Assembly: GCA_039545355.1 (NCBI GenBank)
Contig: BCJJ01000004.1
Span: 1,320,801 to 1,384,800, forward strand
Direction: 5' to 3'
From: Trichosporon coremiiforme
Lineage: Eukaryota > Basidiomycota > Tremellomycetes > Trichosporonales > Trichosporonaceae
Length of the DNA stretch: 64,000 nucleotides
In this document: positions 1 to 11,892 of the stretch, piece by piece
Position numbering within the stretch: position 1 is the stretch's first letter
Layout of the letters: each line of letters begins with the position of its first letter
Made by a program: the position numbers and the translations under genes
Notes under the pieces: generated by a model
What the model saw: the letters and a program-made list of their open reading frames with translations, nothing else
Told to the model about the DNA's origin: nothing
Database searches by the model: none

Positions 1-1638
1 TTTCGTGACAACGGAACGAGGCGAAGCGGAGCAAGCGCGGAGCCTAGACGCTCAATCCTGTGTGCATGCCAGACCGGGATCTCACCGAGCTTCAGCGTTC
101 CATCGTTTGATGGCGCCTCGACGATGGCAGGTTGAATCGAGGTGATTCAGCTCGACTAACCCATTAACCCACGCCCCCGTCACGTAGCTGCAGAGAGTGA
201 CGGCCGTTGTGGCCGTTGGGTGCCGCTGTATTTGTCGGACCCGGAGCCCGGAGCCCGGTACCCCGGTCCTTTCCTATGCCCTACGGCTCACTTCCTGGGT
301 GCTGCGCCTGCAGCGCCATTGTTCATGTTGCGACTTGTTTGGTGTTGAGATCTGGCCAATCGGTGCTCGTGCGGTGGAGAATTTGACGGCTGTACCGCCG
401 GCCGGCCGTTTAGTTGTCGGCTTGCGTGGCCCTGTCCTACGTCTGCGGCGTCTGCGAAGCTTCCCCAGTGGCACAGCGTTGCCAAGTTCGTCAAACCGCT
501 CGCTGGCACAGCTGACGAGCTGACGAAGCAGTCCTTCATGCATCATGAATGGCACATGAAAAATGACGTGAAAGCGTGGCTAGCGTGGCTGCAGGGCCAA
601 TGCCTAGCATGCCTAAGCCCGGTTCCAACGCAACGCTCGCTTGTAATTGTTCATTAGGACGAACTTTATTGGCAGAAGACATGACCTCATTGAAACTCTC
701 GCACGTGACGTCGTTGAGCCCTCCCCCTCATTCTCTAGTTTCTCTTGTGCTCATAGTCTCACCATAAGAAGGCATACGGCCTGTGGACCAAGGGGGGCCA
801 GGGAAAATCCCGGAGGTGGAGTGCCTGAGTGAAAGAAAAAAAGGTCCTGAAATACCTCAACTGGTAATTCTCCCCTTGGTGTGTCTTGGGCTTGTTGGGG
901 ACGTTAAGCGTGCTGGGTCGTCGCTGTGTCAAAGCCTAAATCCCTCCAATCTGCCAAAATCGCGCTCACGCTGCGCGCGGTGCGCGGTGGGACGTCGCGC
1001 GCGTCATTTATTGCAATGGCGCCGCGCGCTGCGCGCGACCGCGCCAGCATGTGCACAGCGTGCCACATGTCGATCTCGCTCAAGCCCACCCCACTTTCTT
1101 CACCCTGCACAACCTCGATGCGAGGTTGCAAGTTGGCCAATATGCATCCGAGCCCTCCCTGTCCCATCGCACCCCGCGCACCTTGCATCACCGACGCCGA
1201 GAGGCTGACGTCTCCCACGATGCAACAACTGTGATGCGACGGGGAGGGAGGAGAGCACTGGGGGTTGGGGAGCAACAAATCGCGCCCAATTCCGCCCCTT
1301 CTCACGCGCTCAACTACGCAACAGCATACCGAACGAAGCAAAGGGAGAAGAATCGGTCTGTCTCAAGAGCCGACGGTTGGTGGGTACGGGGCTCGGCTCG
1401 GTTTCAGTTACGTCACGGAGGAAACGGCGGGACTTGTTCGTCAATCACCGTCAGGTACACGTGAGCAGGGACACTCCGCGCGAAGCTCAGCTCTACACTG
1501 GACCCAATGCGACGATGCAAGGCTACATCTCGATGCATGCTCTAGTCTAGATACCCCTTCTCGCGGAAGGGAGTGTTTTACGTCTTCGTGTCGTCTCGCT
1601 GCGCATCGCAGCGCTCATCTGCTCGCGCCTACTCGCGC
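1..1638. other. Intergenic / non-coding stretch
   Basis: No open frame here shows conserved protein-like composition or ties into a spliced model. The stretch around 955-1050 is dense in CG and GCGCGC runs, which produce spurious long open frames on both strands. It probably contains the 3' flank of WBP1 and an upstream gene's flank. Confidence 0.5.
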
Positions 1639-3309
1639 CTACTCGGCCTTCTTCTTGCCCTGGTCGTGCTCCCCCGTGTTGACCCAGAGGTACGCGAAGA
1701 GCAAGAACGCGCCGGCAGTGCTGATGCACCCGGCGTAGAAGGGGTAGGCGCCCATGATCCAGCGCGGGTGCTCGTCGTGTCGCAGCGGGACGACCGAGGT
1801 CTTGTCCGACGCCTCGACGTAGCTGAGTCCCGGGCGAAGGTAGCGGACGACAAACTTGAAGACACCGTGGCGGTCCGGAGCGACAAAGTCGGTCGAGTAC
1901 GTCGTGGACTCAGAGTCGGAGGAGACGCGGTGGAGAGCGGTGCGGATCGAGGGGTCGAGCATCACGAACTCGAGCTGGAGGTCCTCGGCGTTGAATGGCT
2001 TCCACTCGGACTCGCCGGCAGCAGAGGTGCCGTGCTCGGAGAGAGTGATTGAGTAGGTCTAGTGTCAGCTAGGAGGTAACGCGGTTCTTAGCTGGGGGTC
2101 TCATGGCCAGAGCCAGGCTCAGCTGTTAGAATGACTCACCACCTCATCCTTCTTGCGGTACTCCTCCTCAGGCTCGCTTCCGCCCTTCTTGTGGTGTTTC
2201 GTCTCAACGACCTTGACAACGCCGGTCTCCTGGAACAGCCACTTGGTGAGGTCCTCGACAGCCTTGCGGTTTCCCGTCTCCTTTCTGTTCCGTCAGTTGA
2301 CTTGACGTATCAAGCAGCTTACCCATCGAGCTTCTTGCCCCACCACTCATTGCTGAGCATCTCCTTGCTCCCAGCGAAGCCGATGCGGACATTCTGCCTG
2401 TTCTGCATGGCCGCGACAGCGGCTCCGGGGGAGCGGGGCGCAGTGCCGCCGACCTGCTTTCCATTCGACTTGCCGAGGTAGCTCGTGGCCGGGGCGTCGA
2501 TGAGAGGGAGCAGGAAGGGGTTCTCGCCGAGCTGGACCGTGACGCCGTGCGGGAAGACGACGGGGCCGATCGAGCCGGGCACCACGGGCTTGGGAGCAAC
2601 GACCGAGTCGGAGGGAATGACGACGTCGGAGAGCGAGCCGCCCCCGACGTGAGAGAAGGCGTCAAGCAGCTCAGAGCCAGCGGGAGAGGGCTCGACGTCG
2701 TACTCGCGCAGCGTTGATCGAAGGAGGTCGTCCATATCCGGCGACAGGATATAGAGCGTGTTCAGGTGGGTGGCCTGGGCATCAAGAATCGCCTGGGGCG
2801 TGAAAAGGCGGTTGTTCTCTGGGCGTTAGAAGTGGGTACAGCGCGAGTAAACGCACTGTTGACCTTGCTCGCCATGACGACCATGTGATCGTACTCCGGC
2901 TCGCCGAAGGAGGAAAGGACGAGGTCCTTCGCGTCCGCCGACTTGATCTGGACCTGGTATCCGCGGCCTGTAAGCGGGTGAATGGTCGAAGTGGTGTGGT
3001 CGAGAGGACGGCATCACAATAAGTGGAATGAGTGAGGATTTCGGCAATGATGATTCACAAGCACAAGTGAGAGCGGAGAGTGAGGAGTTCAAGGAAGGAG
3101 CACGCAGTCAGTACAAGTTCGTCTCTTCCCGAGTTCGACTCACTCTTCAGACTGTCAAGGAACTTGGTATACGTTCCGTCGCCCTTGAACTGTCCCCGGT
3201 CCTCCTTGTCGACAACTAGCAGCACGCGGTCGCCGGTGCTGGACCGGGCGTCGGCGCCGATCGCGAGTGCGAGCAGCCCGACGAGGAATGAAGGTGCCGA
3301 GAAGCGCAT
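1639..3309 (-). CDS. WBP1: Oligosaccharyltransferase 48-kDa (beta) subunit, WBP1/OST48
   Basis: Subunit of the ER oligosaccharyltransferase that transfers the dolichol-linked glycan to Asn in nascent proteins. Five exons, read from high to low: 3309-3144, 2967-2857, 2818-2323, 2284-2140, 2058-1639; phases match and give 445 residues, close to yeast Wbp1. The protein opens with a signal peptide (MRFSAPSFLVGLLALAIGADA), then the family's Rossmann-like start (DRVLLVVDKED) and the segment FGEPEYDHMVVMASKV. It ends with one membrane helix (YPFYAGCISTAGAFLLFAYL) and a short lysine-rich cytosolic tail (GKKKAE). That is the expected type I ER topology, and the lysines resemble a KKxx-type retrieval signal. 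The exon 1 start is the only ATG before the signal peptide. It is divergent from TSR2 across about 370 bp. Confidence 0.93.
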
Positions 3310-3678
3310 GTTGCCTGCTTGTCGCTACCTTCCTTCGTTTGTTGTTATTGGTATTTGCGGCGAGATGCAAGTGTCGTCGTCGAACATACATGCCGTTGAA
3401 CGCGAGAGGTGACGGAGGGTGGCTGCGCGGGCGTCACCGACGTGGCACGTAAGTGGGCGGACGAGATAAGATCAGAAGGTCGCCTCCACTCTGATTTTCG
3501 AGAACAGGGGGAGCAGCACCTCCAGTCCAAAGCATTCCACAGGCCTCGGAGCTGTACACCCTTGCATCTTTTCTGCTCTACTACAACACGTACGACCAGC
3601 TCGACAGCTGCACCCCGAACAACCGAAACCGCACGACTCCCCTATCCCCCACCACTGATCCCCGTTAATCGAAACACC
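3310..3678. promoter_or_regulatory. Divergent WBP1/TSR2 promoter region
   Basis: About 370 bp between two divergent start codons. It holds pyrimidine-rich stretches just upstream of TSR2 but no clear TATA element or long open frame of its own. Confidence 0.4.
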
Positions 3679-4311
3679 ATGCCCTCCAACGTTCCCGAGC
3701 AGCAGGCGCCCGAGATCCTTCTCTTCGCGCGCGGCGTCATGGCCCTCTTCGACCTCTGGCCCGCCCTCACGATCGCCGTCAAGGAGGAGTGGGGAGGCCC
3801 GGACAGCGCCGACAAGAGGCTCTACCTGCTCTCAGCAGTCATCGATGCGTTCGAGCAGGGTGCCTCGTACCTTCCCGCCGACGCCGCCGGTGTCGTTCAC
3901 GTCGACCCCAAGTCGGCGGCCGACCCGCCCCTGGACGAGGACCAGGTCGCTGACATGCTGGACCAGTACATGTCGGACGAGTACGAGGCTGTGCTCGAGG
4001 ACGGCTCCTCGGACATGATTGCCAAGGACGTCTCGCGGCTCTGGCGCGACTGCGTTGCGCCCGGCGAGCGTGCTGCTGAGGACACGGTTGGCGCGCTCGA
4101 GCGCAAGGCCGCCGAGATCGCCAAGAAGCCGGTCCACGCTACGAAGCACGATGAGAACGAGTCTGACGACGAGGAGGGAGACTGGAGCGACGAGGACGAT
4201 GACGACAAGGAGCCCGTCCCCGAGCTCGTGGAGAGCAAGCCGAAGGAGAAGCAGGAGCCCATCATTGACGATGACGGCTTCGAGCTCGTTCAGAAGAAGG
4301 GCCGCCGTTAG
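3679..4311 (+). CDS. TSR2: Pre-rRNA processing protein TSR2
   Basis: TSR2 is the escort/chaperone that brings ribosomal protein eS26 to the 40S precursor. A single exon encodes 210 residues. The WGG-domain hallmark is near the N-terminus (AVKEEWGGPDSADKR, about residues 34-48), preceded by the helix ILLFARGVMALFDLWPAL. The C-terminal third is very acidic (DDEEGDWSDEDDDD) and ends in a family-like tail (DDDGFELVQKKGRR). The ATG at 3679 was chosen although the frame stays open upstream to 3409, because the upstream part is low-complexity, untypical, and falls in the promoter of the divergent WBP1. Confidence 0.92.
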   Translation: MPSNVPEQQAPEILLFARGVMALFDLWPALTIAVKEEWGGPDSADKRLYLLSAVIDAFEQGASYLPADAAGVVHVDPKSAADPPLDEDQVADMLDQYMSDEYEAVLEDGSSDMIAKDVSRLWRDCVAPGERAAEDTVGALERKAAEIAKKPVHATKHDENESDDEEGDWSDEDDDDKEPVPELVESKPKEKQEPIIDDDGFELVQKKGRR

Positions 4312-4651
4312 GTTGCCACTGCAGGTTTGCGACTAGATTGAGGACGAAGGCAGGCAGGAGGTCGTGTCCGAATTTGTACATTTATGCATAGGGTATAGAA
4401 CGAGATCGTCTCGATATGGCCGTTGAGGTCTTGAGCCGCAGCACAAGCCACAGGGCGGCAGGTGCGGTTGCAGCTCTATACATTAGCAATTAAGCTGATT
4501 GTACGAAATGTACGCGTCTCTACGAAGGGAAGTGAAAGTGAAATGGTTGCGTTGCTGCCTTTGCTGGAGCAACACCCGACATCTGTCTGATGGCTGGTCA
4601 GGCTCCTACTATTCTCTCTCGCGTGTGTTGTCTATGTTGAAATGGGGTTGT
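4312..4651. other. Convergent 3' flanks of TSR2 and PIS1
   Basis: About 340 bp between two stop codons. There are AT-richer tracts such as ATACATTAGCAATTAAGC, as expected for 3' UTRs and polyadenylation signals. No coding signal. Confidence 0.4.
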
Positions 4652-5691
4652 CTATTGCTTGATGAGCGGCTCCTCCTCGACGATGACCTCGGCGTGCGCC
4701 TCGAGGATCTTAGCGGCCGCCTTGGCCTCGCGCGCGCGCTGGCGCTCGTACAGGTCGATACCGCAGAGCTGATGTAAGTTACAACCTAGACGAGCGAACT
4801 CACAATCTTGCTCGCCTTCCAGAACTGGACCGCGCTGATGATCTGCTTGCCGAAGCACCAGGGGAAGGAGATGAAAGCGCCGAGCAGCGGCCAGGTGAGG
4901 CGGCCGAAGAGACCGCCAGCCGCGATGGGGGTCGACACGAAGGCGTTCAGGTACAGGCATACGAAGAAGAGCTCGTTGAAGAAGCAGAAGAGGAAAAGAG
5001 TCGTCTTGTCCGTGTAGTACTTGTTGAGAATCCACGAGACGTCCTCCGTGATCTGCTTGTGCGAGCTCGAGCCGGTGACCAGGGACCTGCGCGTTAGCTT
5101 CCACAGTCACTTTCTCCCAGCTTCTACGCTCGCACCGGTGAGGAGCCTTGGGAGTCAAGTTGAAACTTGGGGGCGACAGACCAGGGCGAGATCCGTTGTT
5201 ACTCACGAGTACATGTGGATGTAGTGGGACGCAAAGTCGAGCGAGATCAGGAACTGGAACAGCAGCGCAAACTTGGGGTACGCGCTGGCGAGGTAGCAGA
5301 GGAGACACGCGGTCGTGCAGCGGTCCGTGACCATGTCGAGGACGGCACCGAACTTGGAGCTCTGGCCAAGGGCACGGGCGGCCTGTCCGTCGACGGCGTC
5401 GAGCAGACAGGAGATTCCGTACGCGACCGTGCACGCTTTGGGGTGCGTCGGCATCTCGTACAGCGCAACACCGGCAAGGATCACTCGCGCATAACCAATC
5501 AGGTTCGGGACGAACAGAAAGACATTCTCATCGACGCTGTAGTCAGCAATGCTGTTGCCGTTGCCGTTGCCGTTGATGTGCCCGTTGCCATGGCCGATGG
5601 TGTAGCCGTTCGCATGACCGTGACCGTGACCATTGGCACAGGCTCGGGGATTGGTAAAGTCGGCGGATCGGGGGAGGGCGATCTGCGTCAT
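4652..5691 (-). CDS. PIS1: CDP-diacylglycerol--inositol 3-phosphatidyltransferase (PI synthase)
   Basis: Makes phosphatidylinositol from CDP-diacylglycerol and myo-inositol in the ER/Golgi membrane. Three exons: 5691-5207, 5086-4804, 4768-4652; phases agree and give 294 residues. The CDP-alcohol phosphatidyltransferase signature D-G-x2-A-R-x8-G-x3-D-x3-D is complete, split here as DGQAARALGQ and SSKFGAVLDMVTD. Hydrophobic segments follow (CLLCYLASAYPKFALLFQFL; TLFLFCFFNELFFVCLYLN). The tail is acidic and cytosolic (VIVEEEPLIKQ). An extra N-terminal stretch of about 45 residues is rich in His-Gly and Asn-Gly pairs, which is unusual for the family. A TATAAA lies at 5767-5772 about 80 bp upstream of the start. 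Confidence 0.93.
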
Positions 5692-5766
5692 CGCTTAACG
5701 CTACTCGGCCGGGGTGCAGGGACGTTTGATGCCTGGGGGCAACAAGACGGTCCACTGATCGCCCTC

Positions 5767-5772
5767 TTTATA
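5767..5772 (-). promoter_or_regulatory. TATA box of PIS1
   Basis: The minus strand reads TATAAA 76-81 bp upstream of the PIS1 start codon, in a context of AATATAAAGAG. Confidence 0.5.
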
Positions 5773-7093
5773 TTCTCATGGGTGCGGCGACGCAAGCAGG
5801 AGGTGTTCATCACTGCCGTTCTTTCCGCATCCACACAGTGCCAAGTGCGAAAAGTCGTGCAACCATCGCCCCTCTTGCCCCGCCAGAAATAGCCACCGAC
5901 ACGCAGCCTTTGACTCACGTTGTAGTTCTGCAAGCACAAGCAGCGAAAGGAAGTGGTCAGCTACTATCATCGGTGTCAACAATCGTCGGAGCTCACGCGA
6001 GGTCGACGGCACTGTCACGGTTAGCGCTTGGCAAACACGGTAGGGAGGCTCGGCGTTGGAAATGTCCGTGAAACGGTGACCGAGCCCGTTCACACGAGCG
6101 GCTCCAACGACCGACATTGTGCATCAACAAACTCTGGTTGCTGCGTTGGCTGCGCTGCATACAACCGCTGCGTGGAGCAACGACGGCGGCGAGCTCGGAG
6201 CTGACCAAAAGTTCATGAATCGCCACTAGACCAGCTCATGTGCGGTTCATGAAATCGGCGAAACCGCAAAGCCACTGGGCGTTTGATTGCTGATTCAAAT
6301 GGGAAAAGTTGGGGCAGGCGTTGAATACACTTACTATTTGGCGTCGTAGACGTCCTCGATGTTTCGTGACCTGCTTCCTTCGCGAGGACGGTGGGTGGGT
6401 CGTTGGCGGACCTCGTTGTTCTGCGTCTGGACAGCGGAGGCGTTGCCGAGGGGCGACGGCGAAGAGCGATTCGTCTGGGCGCGGGTCGTCGGCATGCTTC
6501 GTTTCGGTTCGGGGGTGGATGCGCGGTGGGATGCGGGGGTAGGTGAGAAAAAGGGGGAGGGTGACCGGGCTGCAGGGGCTGAACAGGGCACGAATGGGTA
6601 GATGGTCGGTGGATGAAAAGGGAAACGAGTGTGGTCGGTGTGGATAAGACGTCAGAGGAAGGTGGGGAGGGAGGGTGACGGAGCGCAGATGAAGAAGTTG
6701 GTGCTGGTGCTGAACGAGTGGTGTGCGCAGTGCAGGTGTGCCATGGCATACGCAGAGCCCAAGCCTACTCCTGGCTCTCCTGGCACTCCTGGCTGGCCGC
6801 CGGTCGCCCGCCGCCCAAGCTACGCGCCCAGCCAGCGCCCAGACTCACCCTGGCCACCCTCGGCGGTGTCTCCGCACATACTACCCTTTAGCCCCCGCTA
6901 ATCTCAACGCACGTGTCATTACACCTTTCTTGATCTTCCCTTGTTCCTAAATCGCGCACCGACTGACTGTTGACCTCCACCTCGAGACACCGTGGCATCA
7001 CCGACATCCGACACTCGGCAAGCCGCGTTTCAACATTAACCAGTGACCTCATCACCTTCCCTCTCCCTCCTCGGCACCAGCTCACTCAACGAC
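5773..7093. other. PIS1-COG6 intergenic region with isolated splice-like signals
   Basis: About 1.3 kb with no gene that can be modelled confidently. On the minus strand a 53-codon open segment starts at an ATG at 6495 (MPTTRAQTNRSSPSPLGN and onward, to IEDVYDAK) and runs into a perfect GTAAGT donor near 6349. Further down, GCGCTAACCGTGACAG (about 6020) and a CTGACC...CTTGCAG (about 5935) look like two genuine acceptors, each followed within 20 nt by GTGAGC or GTGAGT. These may be non-coding 5' exons of PIS1 or a small gene with micro-exons; no protein family is recognisable. Confidence 0.3.
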
Positions 7094-9472
7094 ATGGCGA
7101 CGCCGACGCCGGTACCGGCGCCATCGCGCAACAACCCCATCTCCCTGCGCATCTACAAAGCGATCAGCACCAACTTCGACGACTCTGCTTCACGGGAGGC
7201 TCTCGAGATTGCGTCCGGGTTCTACGCCAAGCGCGACAAGGGCAAGTCAAAAGCCGAATCGTCCCCGTCGGTATCCAAGTCATACCACGATGACGATGAG
7301 GACTTCGTGCCCCGGCGCCGCACGCTGAAGGGGCAGAGCGCGGCTGCTGCCCGGCGGAATCTGAAGCGTGATGTCGAAGCGCGCATGGCCGGCGGTAGCC
7401 AGCGCTTCCTCGACGCCTTCGGCGAGGTCGACAAGGTCAGTTTTGCACCTCGGAGTGACAACTGACAGAGTAGAAACTCGACGTGCTCCGCGAACACATG
7501 CTTGAGATGCAGGCGCGCTGCGACGCGGTGCAGGGCGAGCTCGACCAGGCGAACAGCGGGACAAAGTTCCTGCTCGAGCGTGCCGACGGACTGCGATCAC
7601 AAAGGTGAGTCTTCTTCCACTCTAGCTGGCTCGAAGTGTCCGACTTAGCTGACTCCAGATCCTCTGCGCAGCTCCGCACGTCACTCGTGCAGCTCTTCCT
7701 GGCACGTTTCACGCTGTCTCCGACCGAGGAGGCAGCACTCTCGTCCCGCGAGGTCGATGTGGGACCCGAGGTCTTCTCAGCCCTGGAGCACGTCGAGAGG
7801 ATCCGAGACGACTGTCGCGCGCTCCTGGGCGGCGACGAGGGAAAGATGCAGGCCGGTCTCGACATTATGGCGGCAACAGGAGCGGCAATGGAAGCAGGCT
7901 ACGCGAAAGTATCTCGCTGGTGTGAGCTGCAGTTCCGCCAGATGACGCGAGAATCGCAGCTTGACGTCTCCTCGTCCCTGAAAGCCGGTGTGCGGCGGCT
8001 AGCCTCTCGCCCGCAGATGCTGAAGGACGCCCTGGCCGTCCTTGCGTCAACGAGACAGGCGGCGATCCTGCAGGCGTTCCTTGACGCCCTCACGCGGGGC
8101 GGTCCCAATGGTCTCCCGAGACCCATCGAGATCCACGCCCACGACCCGACCCGATACGTCGGTGACATGCTCGCGTGGGTGCACCAGATGACGGCGAGCG
8201 AGCACGAGTTCCTGGAACAGCTATTCGAGGTGCGCACGGGACGGCGGATGGTGGGCGCCGAGCGCGCGGCGGCGTCGGATGACGCCCAGCGTCTCGTCGC
8301 CGAGGTCCTGGACCGGAACCTCGAGGGCCTTGGCCGTCCCTTGAAGCTGAGGATAGAGCAGACTGTCAAGACGCAGGAGGGCGTGGTCATGACGTACCGT
8401 ATCGTGAACCTGGTCCAGTTCTACCTCGTCACCATGCGCAAGACCATTGGTGCCGACGCCCTGCTCTCGAGGACGTTACAGGAGTGAGTCCTAGCTTCGC
8501 AAGTAAACCTCCAGCTGACAGCAGACTATACGACTACGCGGACGCCGCCTTCTTCGAGACACTGCAGGCGCAGGGCCGATCCCTCCTGCGATTCCTCCAC
8601 GTAAGTCTAGCTCACATATGCCGAATGTCGGAGCTAACGCGCAGCCGCCCGACGCCACCCTCTCTCCACCCCTCGCGCTGCGAGACGCGTGCCAGATCCT
8701 CCGCGAAATCATCGCAGTGTACGACACCTCGCTCGTCGACGCCGAGGAGCGCGAGACGGATTTCGCGAAGCTGCTCGATGCCGCCGTCGACCCCGCCGTG
8801 GAGATGTGCGAGCGCATGGCGGACCTCAGGAAGAACACGGGCTCCACTTGGGACAAGGACGTCTTTTTGGTTAATTGTCTCGAGTACCTCCAGCACACGC
8901 TTGAGAGTTACACTTTCACGGCGCCGCGGGTCAGGAAGCTCCAGGGCGCCGTGCAGGAGCATGTGGACTCGATGACGTTTGAGCATGTAAGTTTCATCAG
9001 ATGGTGGCAGAGGCGAGGTAGCGAGGATGGCGATAGGGTCGGTTTCGACGGAGTGGAACTGCGTCCGAAGGGGAAGGGGAAGGGATGGAAGTGGAGGGTA
9101 GGAACAACGCTGACGCCTCAGCACGGCAAGCTCCTCGAGCAATCCGGCCTCGCACCCGTCATGAAGGCGATTCGGTCGCGGGACGAGCGGCCCCTCTCGC
9201 AACAGCTCACGGCGAAGGAACTTTCCGCCGCCCTGGGACAGTTTTCCTCATTCCTCACGAGTCACGATCCGCTCACGTCGCCCCGCTTGGCGCTGCTTGC
9301 CAACCCCCGACTGGCGGAGACGATCCACGGCGCCGCGCTCCGGCACATTGCGGACGCCTATGGAGAGATCGCGGACCGCGTCCAGGACAAGCAGGAGGGC
9401 TACGAGTTCCCGGAGACACTGCTCCGACGTGGCAAGGACGAGGTCCAGGTTGCCCTGGGCGTTACCGGCTAG
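7094..9472 (+). CDS. COG6: Conserved oligomeric Golgi complex subunit 6
   Basis: Lobe B subunit of the COG tethering complex, which captures retrograde vesicles at the Golgi. Six exons: 7094-7435, 7474-7604, 7659-8483, 8525-8600, 8645-8986, 9122-9472. The phases are consistent and give 688 residues, typical of COG6. Exons 1-3 carry the N-terminal helical/coiled-coil region (KLDVLREHMLEMQARCDAVQ), and exon 3 has the family motif DPTRYVGDMLAWVHQ followed by a Glu-rich helix. The 135-nt intron before exon 6 is a multiple of three with no stop, so an unspliced read-through form is possible. The start at 7094 is the first ATG after a pyrimidine-rich leader; an upstream ATG-like frame from 7043 is less likely. 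The last exon ends convergent to the kinase-like gene. Confidence 0.9.
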
Positions 9473-9613
9473 ATGCATGTATGTACGATGCACTGACTGC
9501 AGAACGGGACACACATTGCTCTTTACGCACTGATCTTACATTACACATCACTGGAAGTGTTCACGATTACAAGGGGGTACGCATCATTATGCTCTTTTCG
9601 GTGCCTCTGGATA

Positions 9614-11763
9614 TTAGGGATGGAGCAGCGGCTCGAACGAGGGGACCGGCTTGCGCCGCTTCATCGAATGATCACGCCGCAGTGTCGAGTCCTGCTTCGC
9701 CGGCAAGCACGGGATCGTGCATTCGAGCAGGATCTCGACGCAGTCCATCTCCATCCGGGTCAAGTCATTCCAGTCCTCCTCGCTCATGCCCGCGCTGCGC
9801 AACTGCGCGCGATCGAAGTTGACGAGCTGCAGCGGCTTGGACATCCCCAGGCGTCGGATGTGTCGCCACTTCACGTCGCCGTGCAGGACGCCCGTGGCGT
9901 GCAGGCCGGTTTGTGCTTTCCGAACCGATTTCCTGCAACCGTTAGAGAGGCATTGCTGATGTGTATTAACTGAACGCAGTTGCTACGCCGCTCGGATGGC
10001 TTGATCTCTTCGCCGGCGTCGTCGAGCATGACGCACCACACTTGCACGCCGTCGCTCTGGTACCAGCCAAAGATGCCCCTGAGCTGTGGTACAAGGCGCC
10101 CCTGCAGATCAGCAAGTGGGCCTTTATAGGTCGCCAACTCATGCATCGCGGCAGCCTTGGCCTCGTCGCGCATGTAGATCGCATGCTTGCTGATCCTCGT
10201 CGACGGGAACATGGAGGGGACGAAGAACTTGACAATCAGGTCGGCTTCCGTCTGGTCTGCCGAGAGCCACCGCAGCTTGGCGGAGAAGGCAGTCCACAGC
10301 GTTCCGCTGCCTTTGAGGGACACCAGCTCTATCTGCGGAGTCCACCAGCTGTCGGGGTCGTGCCTCTCCTCCATCAGGGTCGGGAGCGTGCACGCCTCGT
10401 AGGGTCCCAAGAATGGCTGCGTCCAGATAGGTGAGTACACTCCGAGGTCGCAGAGGACGTCCTGCGAGCAGAAGAAGGAGAGCGATGTGGAACCAAGCTG
10501 ACGTCAGATCAGGCGGCATGCATGGCTCACATGAGAAGGGTTGAGCTCCGGTGTCAACATCCCACGGCGACGTCGCCTGGATCCACGAGTTGTACCATGA
10601 GCGTCTGTCATTAGACGTGTCTCTAGCTCACTGCTCACCTGCGAACCTCTCGTGCGTGAAGATTTCCAGCAGCAGCGACATCGAAAGCTTGGTATACCCC
10701 GCCAGCTCGGTGCGCGTCATGTCCTTCGTGTGGCAGTGGAAGGCGAATGTGGTCGCGCTGAGGAGGAAACCGAGCTGCGATGACGCCAGCATACTCTTGT
10801 TCGCCTCGCCACCGGTGACTGGCTCGGAGAAGTCGATGACCGGCTGCCCCTTGTCGTTGGTGTTCTCGGCCAACGCCCCAAACTGGTTACAGTTGGTGAG
10901 AATTGCGACGGGGACTTCGGCGTCTTGCATGTGGGCGAGCAGCTAACGAATTAGCGGTCGACTGACGGATCGACTGACCTTCCCCGCCATTCTGGTCGCC
11001 GGTGTGCGCTCGGTGAAGGCGGTTTTGCTGGGACTGCATACGCGTGTGAAGCGACCATGGCTGCTAACGTACACCATGCGCAGTCTAACGGACACAGCAA
11101 AAGCTTGCAGGTCTTGCACGGTCAAGTTGTGCGGTGCAAAGCCATATAGGACGGCGACGCGAACCTGTCGCGGGTTGAGGAGGCCGCGAGTCCACACCAG
11201 CTCGAATCGACAAGTATTCGGGTCTTCTTGAGCCTGCCAATGGAGGAGGATACCGTGGGGAAGGAGCATGTATGCGATGAGCTCGTTCAACGGGCGCAGC
11301 AGGTAGAGGGACAAGTAGTTGGCGAGGCTGAGGTCATTCCCGTTCCACGGTTCGGGCACTGTCGCGGAAGCCGCCTTCTCCGAGAGCGAGCGGAACAGCC
11401 TGGAAAGTCGGAACGTCTCCTCAGTCCAAGGTTGGTCGATATCGGAATTAGCAGCAAGGTGCTTGGCGAGGTGACAGAGCGATCGGTGCTGTGATTCAGG
11501 AGTGACGGCGAGGAAGGAAGGCGAACCGTCAGTGGCCGAATGTACTCGTCACCTCCATCGCCCTCCACTGAGCGGTCGAAAGTGTCGACCTGCACAGGGA
11601 GTGGGAGCCTGTGAAGACTGAGAAGCTCTTGAAGGAAGGTCGCTGAGCCGTCGGGTTTGTAGCCGGAATTGAGTGTGAAACGGCGGCGGGCCGACGAGGA
11701 AGGCACAACCTCGCCTAGGAGGGGAATCGAACGCGATGTGCTGAGGAGGCTGAAGGACGGCAT
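9614..11763 (-). CDS. Divergent protein-kinase-fold protein
   Basis: Six exons, read downward: 11763-11527, 11488-10979, 10942-10639, 10604-10531, 10497-9971, 9932-9614; all phases close to give 656 residues. The C-terminal half looks like a degenerate kinase lobe. LHATGVLHGDVKWRHIRR (about residues 560-577) matches the catalytic loop with HGD in place of HRD, and LVNFDRAQL about 12 residues later stands where DFG would be. The segment with RGIFGWYQSDGVQVWCVMLDD resembles the hinge. The N-terminal 350 residues are not recognised. Such fast-evolving kinase-like proteins are common in basidiomycetes; whether this one binds ATP or phosphorylates anything cannot be told. One donor (GTTAAT) and one (GTTCGC) are non-standard, chosen by phase. 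Confidence 0.6.
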
Positions 11764-11860
11764 CGCGGGACTATCGGCGACAGCATGAACAAGAGACTAG
11801 GCCGCGACAAGTCCTCGACGGTGAGGAGGTGAGAGAAGTGAACCTGTGTGGAGGCCGCGG

Positions 11861-11892
<32 letters not shown>

